A stretch of 64,000 bases of DNA from Virgibacillus_F flavescens (GCF_050574275.1 NZ_CP192260.1:3162001-3226000); one strand, 5' to 3'. Counted from the first letter of the stretch, positions 10,034-18,908 are shown. Made by a program: numbers and translations. Notes: generated from the sequence alone by a model not told the origin.

Positions 10034-10236
10034 TAATACTTAATCATGAACATTTGATATAAACCTAATAAGAAAACTACAACTGCTGTATTCTGGATCA
10101 ATCCAGTTGGTAACCTGAAAAATTTTAACACATAACCAATTAACAGAGCAGCAATAAATGGGATTCCTAATATTATTAGTAAATCAATTGCCATTCCGTT
10201 CATAGTTTCCTTCAAAGGACTAAAATCTATTTCCAT
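10033..10236 (-). CDS. Small membrane protein, 67 aa
   Basis: Two hydrophobic helices at about residues 16-38 and 46-64, joined by a short KFFRLPTG loop. Followed at once by a strong terminator. It lies downstream of the McrBC-like pair on the same strand, about 95 bases away. It may be the last gene of that transcript, but no role is evident. Family not recognised. Confidence 0.65.
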   Translation of the reverse strand: MEIDFSPLKETMNGMAIDLLIILGIPFIAALLIGYVLKFFRLPTGLIQNTAVVVFLLGLYQMFMIKY

Positions 10237-10329
10237 TCCATCACCCTATATTTATTTCGGTCAGAGTACATTATTTTTAAAGGAAATTAACAGCAATATA
10301 TGTTCATTTTTACTCAATACGTATATTCC

Positions 10330-12828
10330 TTAACTAATCCCCTTCTCAACAATCCGCCGAAATACACCAGACGGATTTCTTAACAAATCTCCCCCTGGAA
10401 TAACCTCTGCAGAATCGCCTTTACTTAATTCTATATTCAGAACATCCGTCAATCTCAGTTTCATTCCATTTGTTTCAAAGCTCTTAATCGATCCAGCCTT
10501 ATCCACGTATAAGTCATTAAGTTCAACGTTTACCTGTGAAGATATCCTTCGCAGCATCTTCCATAACTTCATCTCTTCAGGTGTCTTCATGAATAGTTGA
10601 GGTAATTCATTAGCTTCTTTTACGTTAGCTAATGTAGTCATCATGTATTGTTTAATGCCATAGTTGACTGGTTTGATCGTCTTATCGAGTGATTCCCATA
10701 CTTTAATTTGAATGACAGCATAGTCAACTGAGTCATCGCCGATATCTAGTTCTTTCCCATTAACGAAAACTACTTCTTCGACAAAACCCAACAATGAAAC
10801 GCCCATCCGATTTCCAAACTCTTTTTTAGGAAGGTATAGGCCAACATATTGCGCTTCCTGCCAACCCTTTGTAAGGTAAGACAACGGTATAATATATCGT
10901 TTATTTTGAAGGAAATCTTGATAGACGTCCTTATTCGCTACTTTTCCTATCAATACCTTTTTCTCTAACGACGATTGCCACTCCTGCAATGTACCTTTAG
11001 GTAGTATGCCTTCTTCTTGTAATTCTTCCGGGCTTTTTTCTACCAATCTCTCGATAAATTGCTCTACTAACCTAGTGCTATTCGGAAGAAAAGGAAATCC
11101 ACCAATGTTTACATCGTTAATGCTTTTATAAAAATCATGCTCTGCGTATCCTTCTTCATCGAACCATGGAAATAATACATAGGCACCAAATGCATATCTT
11201 TCATACATGGCGCTTTCCCTTACGACATGAGCATCTCTATATCGATGCATCGTGTTAATATCTTCTTCTAAAGGGCCAGGTTGTTTATACTTACTTCGGT
11301 AGTACGAGCCTTCTGTCGCAAAATCTATACGGTACTTTGCATCAAAGATATAGTGGTACGCGTAGTCTTTTCCTTTCTTTTCAATGCTTAACATGGAATC
11401 AGGTTTTTGTGAAACGGTTGGCAGATTTCCGTCAAGCTTTTGAAAGTGTAAGGTGATTTTTTCATTCGTAACAGGATGTTTAAATACCCGTTTTGCTGAA
11501 GCTGACTGGTCAAGTTGAACAAATAAGCCATCACGTCTAACCTTAATTATGTCCTGACTAATCATAGGGTATTTAGATCCAAGTATTTGACCTAACTTAA
11601 TAAAGGTCCAATATTCATAAAGGGTGGCTACATCTTTGACCGACATATTATATAGTTCACCATGAAGAATAAGACCTCGTGAAACGGTTAAATATATTTG
11701 ATACATATCACGGTATCCTGGAGCCATTTGCATCACCAAACTCATAACAGAACGGTTTAACTGATTGATCTCCCTCCAAAATGGTGACTTAATTTTTCTA
11801 TCAAGCGCTACCGTCATCTTATTTATATTAGCCAATAACGCTTCATTATTGTTTTGCTGATAAGGGTGGTTTGACGTTTGGATTACGTTTAAAAGATGCT
11901 CTAGCTTGTTGATTAACCTCTTCATCATCCATTTCACAAATTGGTTTTCCAATGTATTGTAAGACAATTGTTTCTTTACGTTTAATCCATGGATTGGCAT
12001 CACGTTTTGCTTACCTAGCTTGATACCATTTTGTACTTGCTGAAATAACTGCGGCCGTTTTCTTAGATAATTACGGCCAGTGGCGTCCACTTTTTTTAAT
12101 TGATCACCACGCACTTTTCTATACGTCTTTTCCAACTGATGATGCGGTTGTCTTTCAATGACAGTAATCGACTTCATTAAGTTTTTAAAATGAGCATCAA
12201 ATAACCGATAAAACTCAGACCATGATGGTTGTTTAGTAAACGAAGTAGTAGCACCTAGAAATGTCTTTTTAATAAAATGAAAAGCAAGGTTATAGACTTC
12301 TTCATTAACCTCGTCTAGCAGTTTCTTATAGTCCTCTTTATAGTTCAGTTTAATCGGAAAGATCTCCATTGTTACTTTCAACAAAACATTTTGTTCATCA
12401 CGAATTTCAAAGGTTGAAAATCCAACTTCATTTTGAAACTGTAAATTACCCATCAGTAGTTGGTGAGGAGGGCTACCAACTGGAGTAACAGCCATCCTTA
12501 AACCAGGGTGTTCATGGTAGAAAGATAAGGTCTTACCGTTTTTAGGTGTTACAACTAACTGGTAAACTCGATTTTCAAAAAAGATAGGCGGAACCCTTGT
12601 CTGATCAGTTAACTTGTCTGCTTTTAAGTCGTAAACCAAAATGGATTGGATGTGATCCCCTTTCACACTTAAATCCATAGTTTCATCGTTTTGAATCATT
12701 TGATAGTTTCGCAAGCCTTCATATCGTTCATGATAAGGTTTACCTTTAATATATAGATGAAAATCATCCGTCTCAATGACGACTAGTTCCGTGTCCTCAT
12801 TACCTGGCCCAGAAGGAAGTGAAGCCAT
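10330..12828 (-). CDS. McrC-like DUF2357 protein with PD-(D/E)XK nuclease domain
   Basis: Effector half of a type IV (McrBC-like) restriction pair, 832 aa. The N-terminal 200 residues are a DUF2357-type beta-rich adaptor and the middle is helical. A PD-(D/E)XK nuclease core follows, with PD at 476-477 and DAK at 496-498 (IFDAKYR). A C-terminal beta region runs from about 640 to 830. Relatives cut modified or foreign DNA when driven by an McrB-type GTPase. The ATG, with GAAGGGGG before it, lies 29 bases inside the upstream gene, so the two are coupled. The nuclease motifs are intact. The partner lacks its motor core, so activity is doubtful. Confidence 0.87.
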   Translation of the reverse strand: MASLPSGPGNEDTELVVIETDDFHLYIKGKPYHERYEGLRNYQMIQNDETMDLSVKGDHIQSILVYDLKADKLTDQTRVPPIFFENRVYQLVVTPKNGKTLSFYHEHPGLRMAVTPVGSPPHQLLMGNLQFQNEVGFSTFEIRDEQNVLLKVTMEIFPIKLNYKEDYKKLLDEVNEEVYNLAFHFIKKTFLGATTSFTKQPSWSEFYRLFDAHFKNLMKSITVIERQPHHQLEKTYRKVRGDQLKKVDATGRNYLRKRPQLFQQVQNGIKLGKQNVMPIHGLNVKKQLSYNTLENQFVKWMMKRLINKLEHLLNVIQTSNHPYQQNNNEALLANINKMTVALDRKIKSPFWREINQLNRSVMSLVMQMAPGYRDMYQIYLTVSRGLILHGELYNMSVKDVATLYEYWTFIKLGQILGSKYPMISQDIIKVRRDGLFVQLDQSASAKRVFKHPVTNEKITLHFQKLDGNLPTVSQKPDSMLSIEKKGKDYAYHYIFDAKYRIDFATEGSYYRSKYKQPGPLEEDINTMHRYRDAHVVRESAMYERYAFGAYVLFPWFDEEGYAEHDFYKSINDVNIGGFPFLPNSTRLVEQFIERLVEKSPEELQEEGILPKGTLQEWQSSLEKKVLIGKVANKDVYQDFLQNKRYIIPLSYLTKGWQEAQYVGLYLPKKEFGNRMGVSLLGFVEEVVFVNGKELDIGDDSVDYAVIQIKVWESLDKTIKPVNYGIKQYMMTTLANVKEANELPQLFMKTPEEMKLWKMLRRISSQVNVELNDLYVDKAGSIKSFETNGMKLRLTDVLNIELSKGDSAEVIPGGDLLRNPSGVFRRIVEKGIS

Positions 12829-14809
12829 CTGATTGCCCCCTTCTCAACATGTCATGTACTTTTTTAGCTGATTTGGGATACTTCGAATTTTTAATTATTT
12901 CCGATTGATTTTCAGGCTCTATTTCCTCAAATTGATGATTCGTACAGTATTGATAGAGGTCCTTCAATACTTCAAATGCCTGTGTTTCACTAGCGGTTAT
13001 TCGTGGCAATATTTTCTGATGTAACTGGTAGTCAAAAGCTTTATCAAAGTCCATTAAAAATCTGCTATAAATTAGATAAAAACAAATTTCATCCCGCACT
13101 CGGTAACCAATGTGCGCCTGAATCGGAGCCAACAGTTCATTGATTTCAATCAGTCTATCCGTAACATCATGAACAATACTTTTGTGTTTATCATAGGCAT
13201 CCTTCAAATATAAAAATTGCGACTGGATTCGATCATTGTTAATTAACTTAGGCTGTGCTAAATCTTCGCTATCTGGAAATAAAAAATGATCTAACTTCAC
13301 TTCATTAAATTCGACTTCATCCTGTCTATAATAAAATCCTTTTGATTCTATAAAGCTATGTATATGGGTGATGATGCTTTGATCTGTTTCATTAACGTCC
13401 ATTTCCGGATGCTCCTCAATAATTTGTCCAGATTGTTTACTTATGTACTCTTCGTAATAATTGATCATTTGCGAGAGGTCTTCTTGTAATTTCTGTTCGC
13501 TTGGGAATTCATTTTTATCATAGGCAATGTATAATGCTGTAGAGTCTCTGTAACCGGTCGCCTTACTACTTTGACCTAGATCAAGTTCATTGTCCGTATG
13601 GGTGTTAGGATAAATAAATACCTTGTCCCTGATATCTCGTTTAATACGTTCAATCGTTTCTTTCGAATTATCAGCAACACCTTGTGCTAGCGTTAAGTAT
13701 AGGCGTTCCATGTCTTCACTAAAAAGGTAAACAATATAGAATCCTGTTTGAGTAGTAGTCGTAATCTTTTTGTTCAAAATTGCTAGCCAAGGTACCTGCG
13801 CCCAATTACCTTGACCTACAGAAGCCTTGACCAAGTATTTTTCTGTATCAACAATAGAGAGATCTTTAAATCCATTAGCAAGATCACTCCGCACAAAACT
13901 CCCCAGTTCATTTGCTTTAAACGGTGTACTCTTTTCAGAAACATACTCATTCATTACTCTTAATAACTTTGGACGGATTTGTTCTTCCACTATTAAATTC
14001 CACTCCTTATCTACTAATCCTACTTGCTCTAAATAGACAAATAGATTATGGGTTCTTTCTTTAGCAACAGACTCTTTCATTAAATTATCTTTGATTGAAT
14101 TGCGTACAACTAACATTGCTAGTTCAGGGAAAATCTGTTGTTTATTTCTTCTGGAGTATTCACTTAATCTAGATAACAACTCCAATACCACTTTAAAATA
14201 AGGGAGATTTTTAATAATGTTCGCCATAAATTCAGACTTTTCATTTGCCTTAGCATACCTATCCAACAAATCCTCATTCCTAGAATGGCTGGCATCTACA
14301 AATCCGAGCAACCGCAAGTCCTGTCTGCCACGCGACTTAATTCGGTACAGGTTCCCTTGAACTTGTTTACTAAGATTTTTCAGATCGTACTTTTGCTCAA
14401 TTATCTCATTAAGAAGTTCCACTACTTTACTATATTGTTCAGTTGGTAGCTCATTTGTTTTAAACTCTTTTAAAGTGAGATATGTATCCCCATTATCTGA
14501 GGTAATGTTAACAAAAGGAATTTGTGCAATTAATGAAATAATAAAAGTAGACCTTCCTTGGTTTGCTAATTGCTCTCTCTTTAATTCTCTCTGTTGAAAT
14601 AAGCGTTCTATTTCTATTTTCACTGAGTCTAATGAAACTTTTTGCCAGGGCTCATTTGATTCACGATTACTATATTTTTGTCTTGATGAATCAGTTTCAA
14701 CGTAAAAGTATTCTTCATCTACTTTCGTAACCCAATTAGTTTTCTGTTGAGAAATAGTCTTGAATTCTTTTATCGATTCTATGTATTTTATAACTATATC
14801 TGTAAGCAA
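12800..14809 (-). CDS. McrB-like protein lacking the AAA+ GTPase core
   Basis: Protein of 669 aa with a TTG start behind GAGGTGATAC. Residues 1-300 are helical. The MrcB/DUF3578-like domain spans about 300-455 (KASVGQGNWAQVPWLAIL, then GFYIVYLFSEDM). Residues 480-497 (HSFIESKGFYYRQDEV) match the usual entry into the AAA+ domain. The text then jumps straight to EFNEVKLDHF and a lid-like C-terminus ending DGFTSFW, which normally follow the motor. No Walker A, Walker B or sensor motif remains. Relatives with the core are much longer. This looks like a clean in-frame internal deletion. It is coupled to the nuclease gene. Confidence 0.8.
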   Translation of the reverse strand: MLTDIVIKYIESIKEFKTISQQKTNWVTKVDEEYFYVETDSSRQKYSNRESNEPWQKVSLDSVKIEIERLFQQRELKREQLANQGRSTFIISLIAQIPFVNITSDNGDTYLTLKEFKTNELPTEQYSKVVELLNEIIEQKYDLKNLSKQVQGNLYRIKSRGRQDLRLLGFVDASHSRNEDLLDRYAKANEKSEFMANIIKNLPYFKVVLELLSRLSEYSRRNKQQIFPELAMLVVRNSIKDNLMKESVAKERTHNLFVYLEQVGLVDKEWNLIVEEQIRPKLLRVMNEYVSEKSTPFKANELGSFVRSDLANGFKDLSIVDTEKYLVKASVGQGNWAQVPWLAILNKKITTTTQTGFYIVYLFSEDMERLYLTLAQGVADNSKETIERIKRDIRDKVFIYPNTHTDNELDLGQSSKATGYRDSTALYIAYDKNEFPSEQKLQEDLSQMINYYEEYISKQSGQIIEEHPEMDVNETDQSIITHIHSFIESKGFYYRQDEVEFNEVKLDHFLFPDSEDLAQPKLINNDRIQSQFLYLKDAYDKHKSIVHDVTDRLIEINELLAPIQAHIGYRVRDEICFYLIYSRFLMDFDKAFDYQLHQKILPRITASETQAFEVLKDLYQYCTNHQFEEIEPENQSEIIKNSKYPKSAKKVHDMLRRGQSDGFTSFWAR

Positions 14810-15103
14810 TGTATCACCTCGTAAGTAAAGTCTATTTAAGATCTACTTCAATTGTATTTTATGTATAATATTCTAATAATTATATTCTAATTACATTCTA
14901 TCAAAAATACAGGAGAAAAGTAGGTATAATTGCAGAAAGATGGCAGGTTTTGCTAGAATTTAATAGTTCCTGAGTACTATTAGTTTAACTCCAGGCTTTC
15001 GAATAAAATTTGAATTTTATATTAAACCACCAAAATACAACATATACGTTGTGTACTTTTGTCTCCCTGAAAGGATAATAATTCTGAAAAGGGGGATTCG
15101 TGT
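14810..15103. other. AT-rich intergenic region
   Basis: Divergent promoter region between the McrB-like gene (left) and the decayed HTH gene (right). Very AT-rich, with TATAATATTC-like boxes near 14865. No further gene seen. Confidence 0.4.
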
Positions 15104-15343
15104 GGAGATAAGCAGCCTCAGCAAGTGATTGGACAACACCTTAGAAAATAACGAAAAGAAAATCAGCTCACTTTTGAAGTGTTAGCTGAGCAAGTGGAAT
15201 TAAGCCCGAATCATCTAGCGCGTATTGAGCGTGGAGAATATAATACTACCCTTCATACATTTTTGAAATTGGTAGCTTACTTATATCTTCCCGGTGAATT
15301 TTATGAGAAAATGAAACAACTCTATAAAGATAACCAATTCTAA
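15104..15343 (+). pseudogene. Xre-family HTH regulator, broken
   Basis: The frame encodes a classic Xre helix-turn-helix (IGQHLRK, then RKENQLTFEVLAEQ, then SPNHLARIERGEYN) but has an in-frame TAA at 15149-15151 inside the first helix, and no usable start in frame. The GGGGG ribosome site at about 15090 leads into GTG codons that stop within a few codons. It ends 61 bases before the sigma-factor gene and probably once regulated it or formed an operon with it. Confidence 0.8.
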
Positions 15344-15404
15344 ATCCACCTCCGCTCATCCCCGCACACTCCACCTTTATCTCGTCATAAAGGAGTCATA
15401 CCAC

Positions 15405-15959
15405 GTGACAAAGCAATATACATTTGAAGAAGTTTTCAAGCAAAACGAACGACGCATTCATTATCACATCTATAAACTAAATATCCACGATCCTCATCAG
15501 GAATTCTTCCAGGAAGGTTTATGTGCGATGTGGAATGCTTATGAAGCCTACAAACCTGATAAAGGCCCACTATCAACCTACTTCAATTTCACCATCCGCA
15601 ATCGCCTCATTGATCTAATCCGTAAACAGAATCGATATGAAGAAAAAGTACAAACCTATCTCCAGGAAAACGCCACGGAAATAACCTCACCTTCATCCAC
15701 CAATTTCAGAAATCATATTCTCTCAGAAAATTGTTTACTTTGGAAGCAAATTCATTCCAAGTTAAATTCAAATCAATTGAAATGGCTACATTATGTAGTG
15801 ATGGAAGGTATGTCGTTAAGGGATCTTGCGGCTCAGGAAAATACTACTGTTGATGCTGTGAAAGGCTGGTCGAAAGAAGCTAGGAGGAAATTGAGGAATG
15901 AGGAATTTCGGGATAGGATTATGAAAGCTGTAAATCATCAAGAATATTATACTGATTGA
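15405..15959 (+). CDS. Sigma-70 family RNA polymerase sigma factor
   Basis: Small alternative sigma factor of 184 aa with a GTG start behind AAAGGAG. Region 2 is at about 10-75 (FFQEGLCAMWNAYEAYKP, then FNFTIRNRLIDLIRKQ). Region 4 with its DNA-binding HTH is at about 125-165 (MSLRDLAAQENTTVDAVKGWSKEARRKLR). It directs RNA polymerase to a small set of promoters. No anti-sigma gene lies beside it. The neighbours are a broken HTH gene upstream and a broken basic mini-protein downstream, so this looks like the survivor of a decaying mobile or phage-like module. Confidence 0.88.
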   Translation: MTKQYTFEEVFKQNERRIHYHIYKLNIHDPHQEFFQEGLCAMWNAYEAYKPDKGPLSTYFNFTIRNRLIDLIRKQNRYEEKVQTYLQENATEITSPSSTNFRNHILSENCLLWKQIHSKLNSNQLKWLHYVVMEGMSLRDLAAQENTTVDAVKGWSKEARRKLRNEEFRDRIMKAVNHQEYYTD

Positions 15960-16053
15960 AAAAAATATATGACTAATCAGTAACTTCATTCTATCTATCC
16001 ATTTACCCTACACTTATAGTAAAATGTAATTAGTAATGAACAGGAGTGGCGTC

Positions 16054-16246
16054 ATGAAATTCGGAATGCGGAAACCAAGTATCAAAAAGAGAATCTCAGC
16101 AAGAACCAGTATTAAACGTCCATCGCGCTGGTTTAAAAATGCCAAAAGGTAAGGGATGGATGCGTAACCCTAAGAAATACGCCAATAACAAGGTTTATAA
16201 TAAGACTTCTTTTGATATTTTTAAATTAAATAAGAAATTTAAGTGA
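16054..16246 (+). pseudogene. Frameshifted small basic protein
   Basis: An ATG behind CAGGAGTGG encodes MKFGMRKPSIKKRISARTSIKR and then runs into a stop at codon 33. Another frame continues as GLKMPKGKGWMRNPKKYANN, then KVYNKTSFDIFKL, to a TGA at 16244. Joined, they match a roughly 60-aa very basic protein type that I recall in Bacillaceae mobile regions. The break is an indel near 16125-16140. Confidence 0.65.
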
Positions 16247-16365
16247 ATAAAAGAATCTTCCTATCCTCGTCCATTTTAATAGGATTAGGTGGGATATTTA
16301 AAACATATTATTAATAATATAAAAATACTTCTTACTATCTTAACTAGACTATGGGGGGAATTTAC

Positions 16366-17163
16366 TTGAATTCCAATAAACTAGCTTTCAGAGATTTTTT
16401 TACTGCAAAAGACATTGCAGAACCGATAATCTCAGTCACTGAAGAAGATGCAGAAAGAATTAATTACTATTTCAATGTTAAAAACTTTGATGTGCTAGCA
16501 TTTCGTAAAGGAAATAGCGTAACGGGCTACATTGCAAAACAGTCTTTTAAATCAGATAGTTGGAAAAATAATGTACACAAATTTGATATTAAAGATCTCG
16601 TTTCTGTAAATACACCATTAGTTGAATGTATTCAAATATTAAAAACGCAGGAAAGGCTTTTCATTATTGATAGATCCAGCATTATTTCTATAATAACTAG
16701 ATCGGACATAGAAAAACCAGCTGTACGAATGCTTTTTTATGGTCTAATTACATCGTTTGAAAGTAGTATTGCAACAATTATTAAGAAACTATATCCCGAA
16801 GGAACTTGGCAAAGTATATTAAAAGAAAATAGAATTAAAAAAGCTATTAAAGAATATAACAATCTCAAATCAAAAAATAGAGAAAATGACTTATTAGACT
16901 GCACCCAGTTTTGTGATAAAACTGACATTCTAATGAGTAATCCTGAACATTTAATTCAGTATATAGAATTAAGTAAGAACAAGGCAAAAGGTTTGTTTAA
17001 AAAATCTCGAGAACTAAGAGATGACCTATCCCATGCTCAACCACTTTACTCATGGTTTGAGACAAGGGAGTTATATGCTATATTGGAACATTTACAACTG
17101 ATACTACACAACATTGAAAATGAATATAAGATTGCGGACGAGACCCAATATATTTTAAAATAG
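16366..17163 (+). CDS. CBS-like/HEPN-like protein
   Basis: About 265 aa, soluble. The first 115 residues resemble a degenerate CBS pair (VLAFRKGNSVTGYIAKQSF, then LFIIDRSSIISIITRSDIEK). The remainder is helical and ends with SRELRDDLSHAQPLYSWF, whose R-x4-H motif is typical of HEPN RNases and HEPN-like toxins. The start is probably the TTG at 16366, since GGGGGG sits just before it and overlaps the upstream ATG at 16351. A ligand-sensing CBS module gating a HEPN domain inside a defence island would suit an abortive-infection role, but this is inference. A strong terminator follows. Confidence 0.65.
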   Translation: MNSNKLAFRDFFTAKDIAEPIISVTEEDAERINYYFNVKNFDVLAFRKGNSVTGYIAKQSFKSDSWKNNVHKFDIKDLVSVNTPLVECIQILKTQERLFIIDRSSIISIITRSDIEKPAVRMLFYGLITSFESSIATIIKKLYPEGTWQSILKENRIKKAIKEYNNLKSKNRENDLLDCTQFCDKTDILMSNPEHLIQYIELSKNKAKGLFKKSRELRDDLSHAQPLYSWFETRELYAILEHLQLILHNIENEYKIADETQYILK

Positions 17164-17236
17164 TACAGGTTTTTAAATTTGTTATTTACTTTACACCTAT
17201 GTATATTAATTTAATAATTATTGAATGATGAAAGAA

Positions 17237-17283
17237 CATATTCCCCCTTCCACATTAAGACTGTAATGTGAAGGGGGAATATG
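17237..17283 (+). terminator. Strong hairpin after the CBS/HEPN gene
   Basis: Arms of about 20 bases (CATATTCCCCCTTC and CACATTA against their complements) with one bulged C and loop AGACTG. No long T run, but it lies between convergent genes. Confidence 0.6.
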
Positions 17284-17390
17284 TCTTACTTATACTAATA
17301 TCGATAAAACGTATACATTCCTAAAAGTAATGAAGGACTGCCCGTAAGCTTTTTGAGGAAGGCCTTCTTATCAAACAAGCTGGCATGCGC

Positions 17391-17452
17391 CACCAAAAAA
17401 AGAATATTTACATAAAATTACTTTTTTAATTAATTTTACGTAAATATTCTTT
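17391..17452 (-). terminator. Terminator of the retron RT gene
   Basis: Inverted repeat of 22 bases with one mismatch (17399-17420 against 17431-17452), followed on the minus strand by a T7 run. One arm lies inside the last codons of the RT gene. Confidence 0.85.
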
Positions 17453-18376
17453 TACTTCATTAAGTTTATGAGAAAAATGGTTTGTAGGTTTATCAGGTTC
17501 AACAGCTTTTACAGCGATTATGTATCCTTGCAATTTATTGCATAGGTTATCCAACCTCTTCTTATCTTGAGGCTGACTAACAAATTGATGTGTAAGTTCT
17601 CTATATACTTTAACGGTTTTTAATTGTAATTGGTTTGGAACATATAGTCTATTATTTTTTATAACTGTTCCTGTTACTCCGATACCTCTTCTATTGTGTA
17701 AAAGCCTTGATTTTCTTGTATTGACACTTAACTTGAAACTATTAACTATACTAATAACATGACTTCTAAATTTTTTAGAAATGAAGCTTCTCGAAGAAAA
17801 AGTAAGGTCATCATAATAACAAGTAAATTTGATGTTATTTCTATTTGCAACTGTTTTTAAACCAAAAAACATATCATAGTAACTAAAAAAGCTTAAAAGT
17901 GGACTTGTTGAATATCCCTGAGGCAAATGTCGACTAGCTTTTGAGTGGGGAAGTGGCTCAGTTGTAAGTAATGAACATATCTTTGCAATGTCTTTTGACA
18001 TTTGAAGTTTATCCTTGAAGAATGTGTATACATAATACTCGGAAGTCGATGGAAAAAAATTTTTAATATCCAAAAGCAAAAAATAATCGTTTTCTAAATG
18101 TTCATTAGCATTTCCCACATAACTTCTATTTCTAATACCTCCATAGACATAGTCTGGTGGTTCAATATCAGCGAGCATAGAAGCCATTCTTTTTATAACC
18201 CTTTTATATTCTAGAGGAGGATTATATAACATTCTCTTTTTTTTATCTTTTGAAAAGAACGGTTTTGTAGTGAAAAATTTTTCTATATCCTTGAGTTTAT
18301 ATACCTCAATATGTAAAAGCTCAGATAGATATTTTTTATTAGTCACTCCGAATAGTTTGCTGTTTTGAAAATCCAT
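17426..18376 (-). CDS. Retron-type reverse transcriptase
   Basis: Makes multicopy single-stranded DNA by reverse transcribing its own non-coding RNA. Diagnostic retron motifs are all present: NANEH (the NAxxH motif) at 91-95, motif A LLLDIKNFF at 102-110, motif B LPQGYSTSP at 153-161, catalytic YYDD at 189-192, and the VTG triplet at 236-238. About 316 aa is normal for retron RTs. The likely start is the second ATG at 18376, with GAGGG 7 bases before it. A 71-aa membrane protein gene lies 20 bases upstream, and a hairpin-rich leader lies before that. The locus should encode a retron defence unit. Confidence 0.92.
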   Translation of the reverse strand: MDFQNSKLFGVTNKKYLSELLHIEVYKLKDIEKFFTTKPFFSKDKKKRMLYNPPLEYKRVIKRMASMLADIEPPDYVYGGIRNRSYVGNANEHLENDYFLLLDIKNFFPSTSEYYVYTFFKDKLQMSKDIAKICSLLTTEPLPHSKASRHLPQGYSTSPLLSFFSYYDMFFGLKTVANRNNIKFTCYYDDLTFSSRSFISKKFRSHVISIVNSFKLSVNTRKSRLLHNRRGIGVTGTVIKNNRLYVPNQLQLKTVKVYRELTHQFVSQPQDKKRLDNLCNKLQGYIIAVKAVEPDKPTNHFSHKLNEVKEYLRKIN

Positions 18377-18395
18377 ATACATCCCTCATTGTATG

Positions 18396-18611
18396 TTAAT
18401 TAAGGCAAGAGTTAATGATTAATTCAGCGAAATTAGCAAAATTATCAGCTAATAATGAAAGCAAATAAAACAAATTGCTTAAAAAGGAAAACGAACTTGG
18501 TGTAGCAGAAACCAGACCTATTACACTGATAAAGGTGATACAATGCCTCCAAATTCTATTTACCTTTCGCTTCTTTCTCAAACGATTCATGCGAGTATTT
18601 CTTTTAATCAT
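18396..18611 (-). CDS. Small membrane protein, candidate retron effector
   Basis: Protein of 71 aa: a strongly basic N-terminus (KRNTRMNRLRKKRKVNR), one hydrophobic segment at about 24-40, a short SSFS turn, then a second at about 43-65. GGAAGGAG lies 11 bases before the ATG, and it ends 20 bases before the RT start on the same strand. Retrons such as Ec48 use two-transmembrane effectors, and this protein has the right layout though it is much shorter. It is not otherwise recognised. Alternatively the segment is part of the retron RNA and is not translated. Confidence 0.6.
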   Translation of the reverse strand: MIKRNTRMNRLRKKRKVNRIWRHCITFISVIGLVSATPSSFSFLSNLFYLLSLLADNFANFAELIINSCLN

Positions 18612-18845
18612 AATAAAAGACTCCTTCCAAATGTATTAAGGACCTTAGTCCCCTCTGCTCATTTTTTGGAAGGTGATGGAATGAACCTTTTAACTCTTGC
18701 CATTAACCGAAAAATCTCTGCTCACGTATTTTAGTGAGTGCATAAGGATTTTTTCGTGCTCCTTAGGCTTCATGCTCCGATGCATTGAAATACCAAGGGG
18801 CGTCAAACTATACCGCCTTAAAGGCAAAATATTCTATGCAGAGGA
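18612..18845 (-). ncRNA. Candidate retron msr-msd region
   Basis: No gene fits here, but the minus strand folds repeatedly. TGCAT...ATGCA (about 18841-18780) encloses GCCTTTAAGGC. A second stem TAAGGA...TCCTTA lies near 18760-18745. A third, GAAAAAATC...GATTTTTC, encloses CTCAC...GTGAG at about 18757-18705. Last comes CCTTCCAAA...TTTGGAAGG (18671-18625) enclosing GGAC...GTCC. Retron RNAs lie just upstream of the RT or its accessory gene. Boundaries and branching G cannot be fixed by eye. Confidence 0.45.
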
Positions 18846-18908
18846 ATTTCCAAGTATACTCACAAACACAATTTTACCAATAATTACAAATAAAATCAAT
18901 ATATTCAT

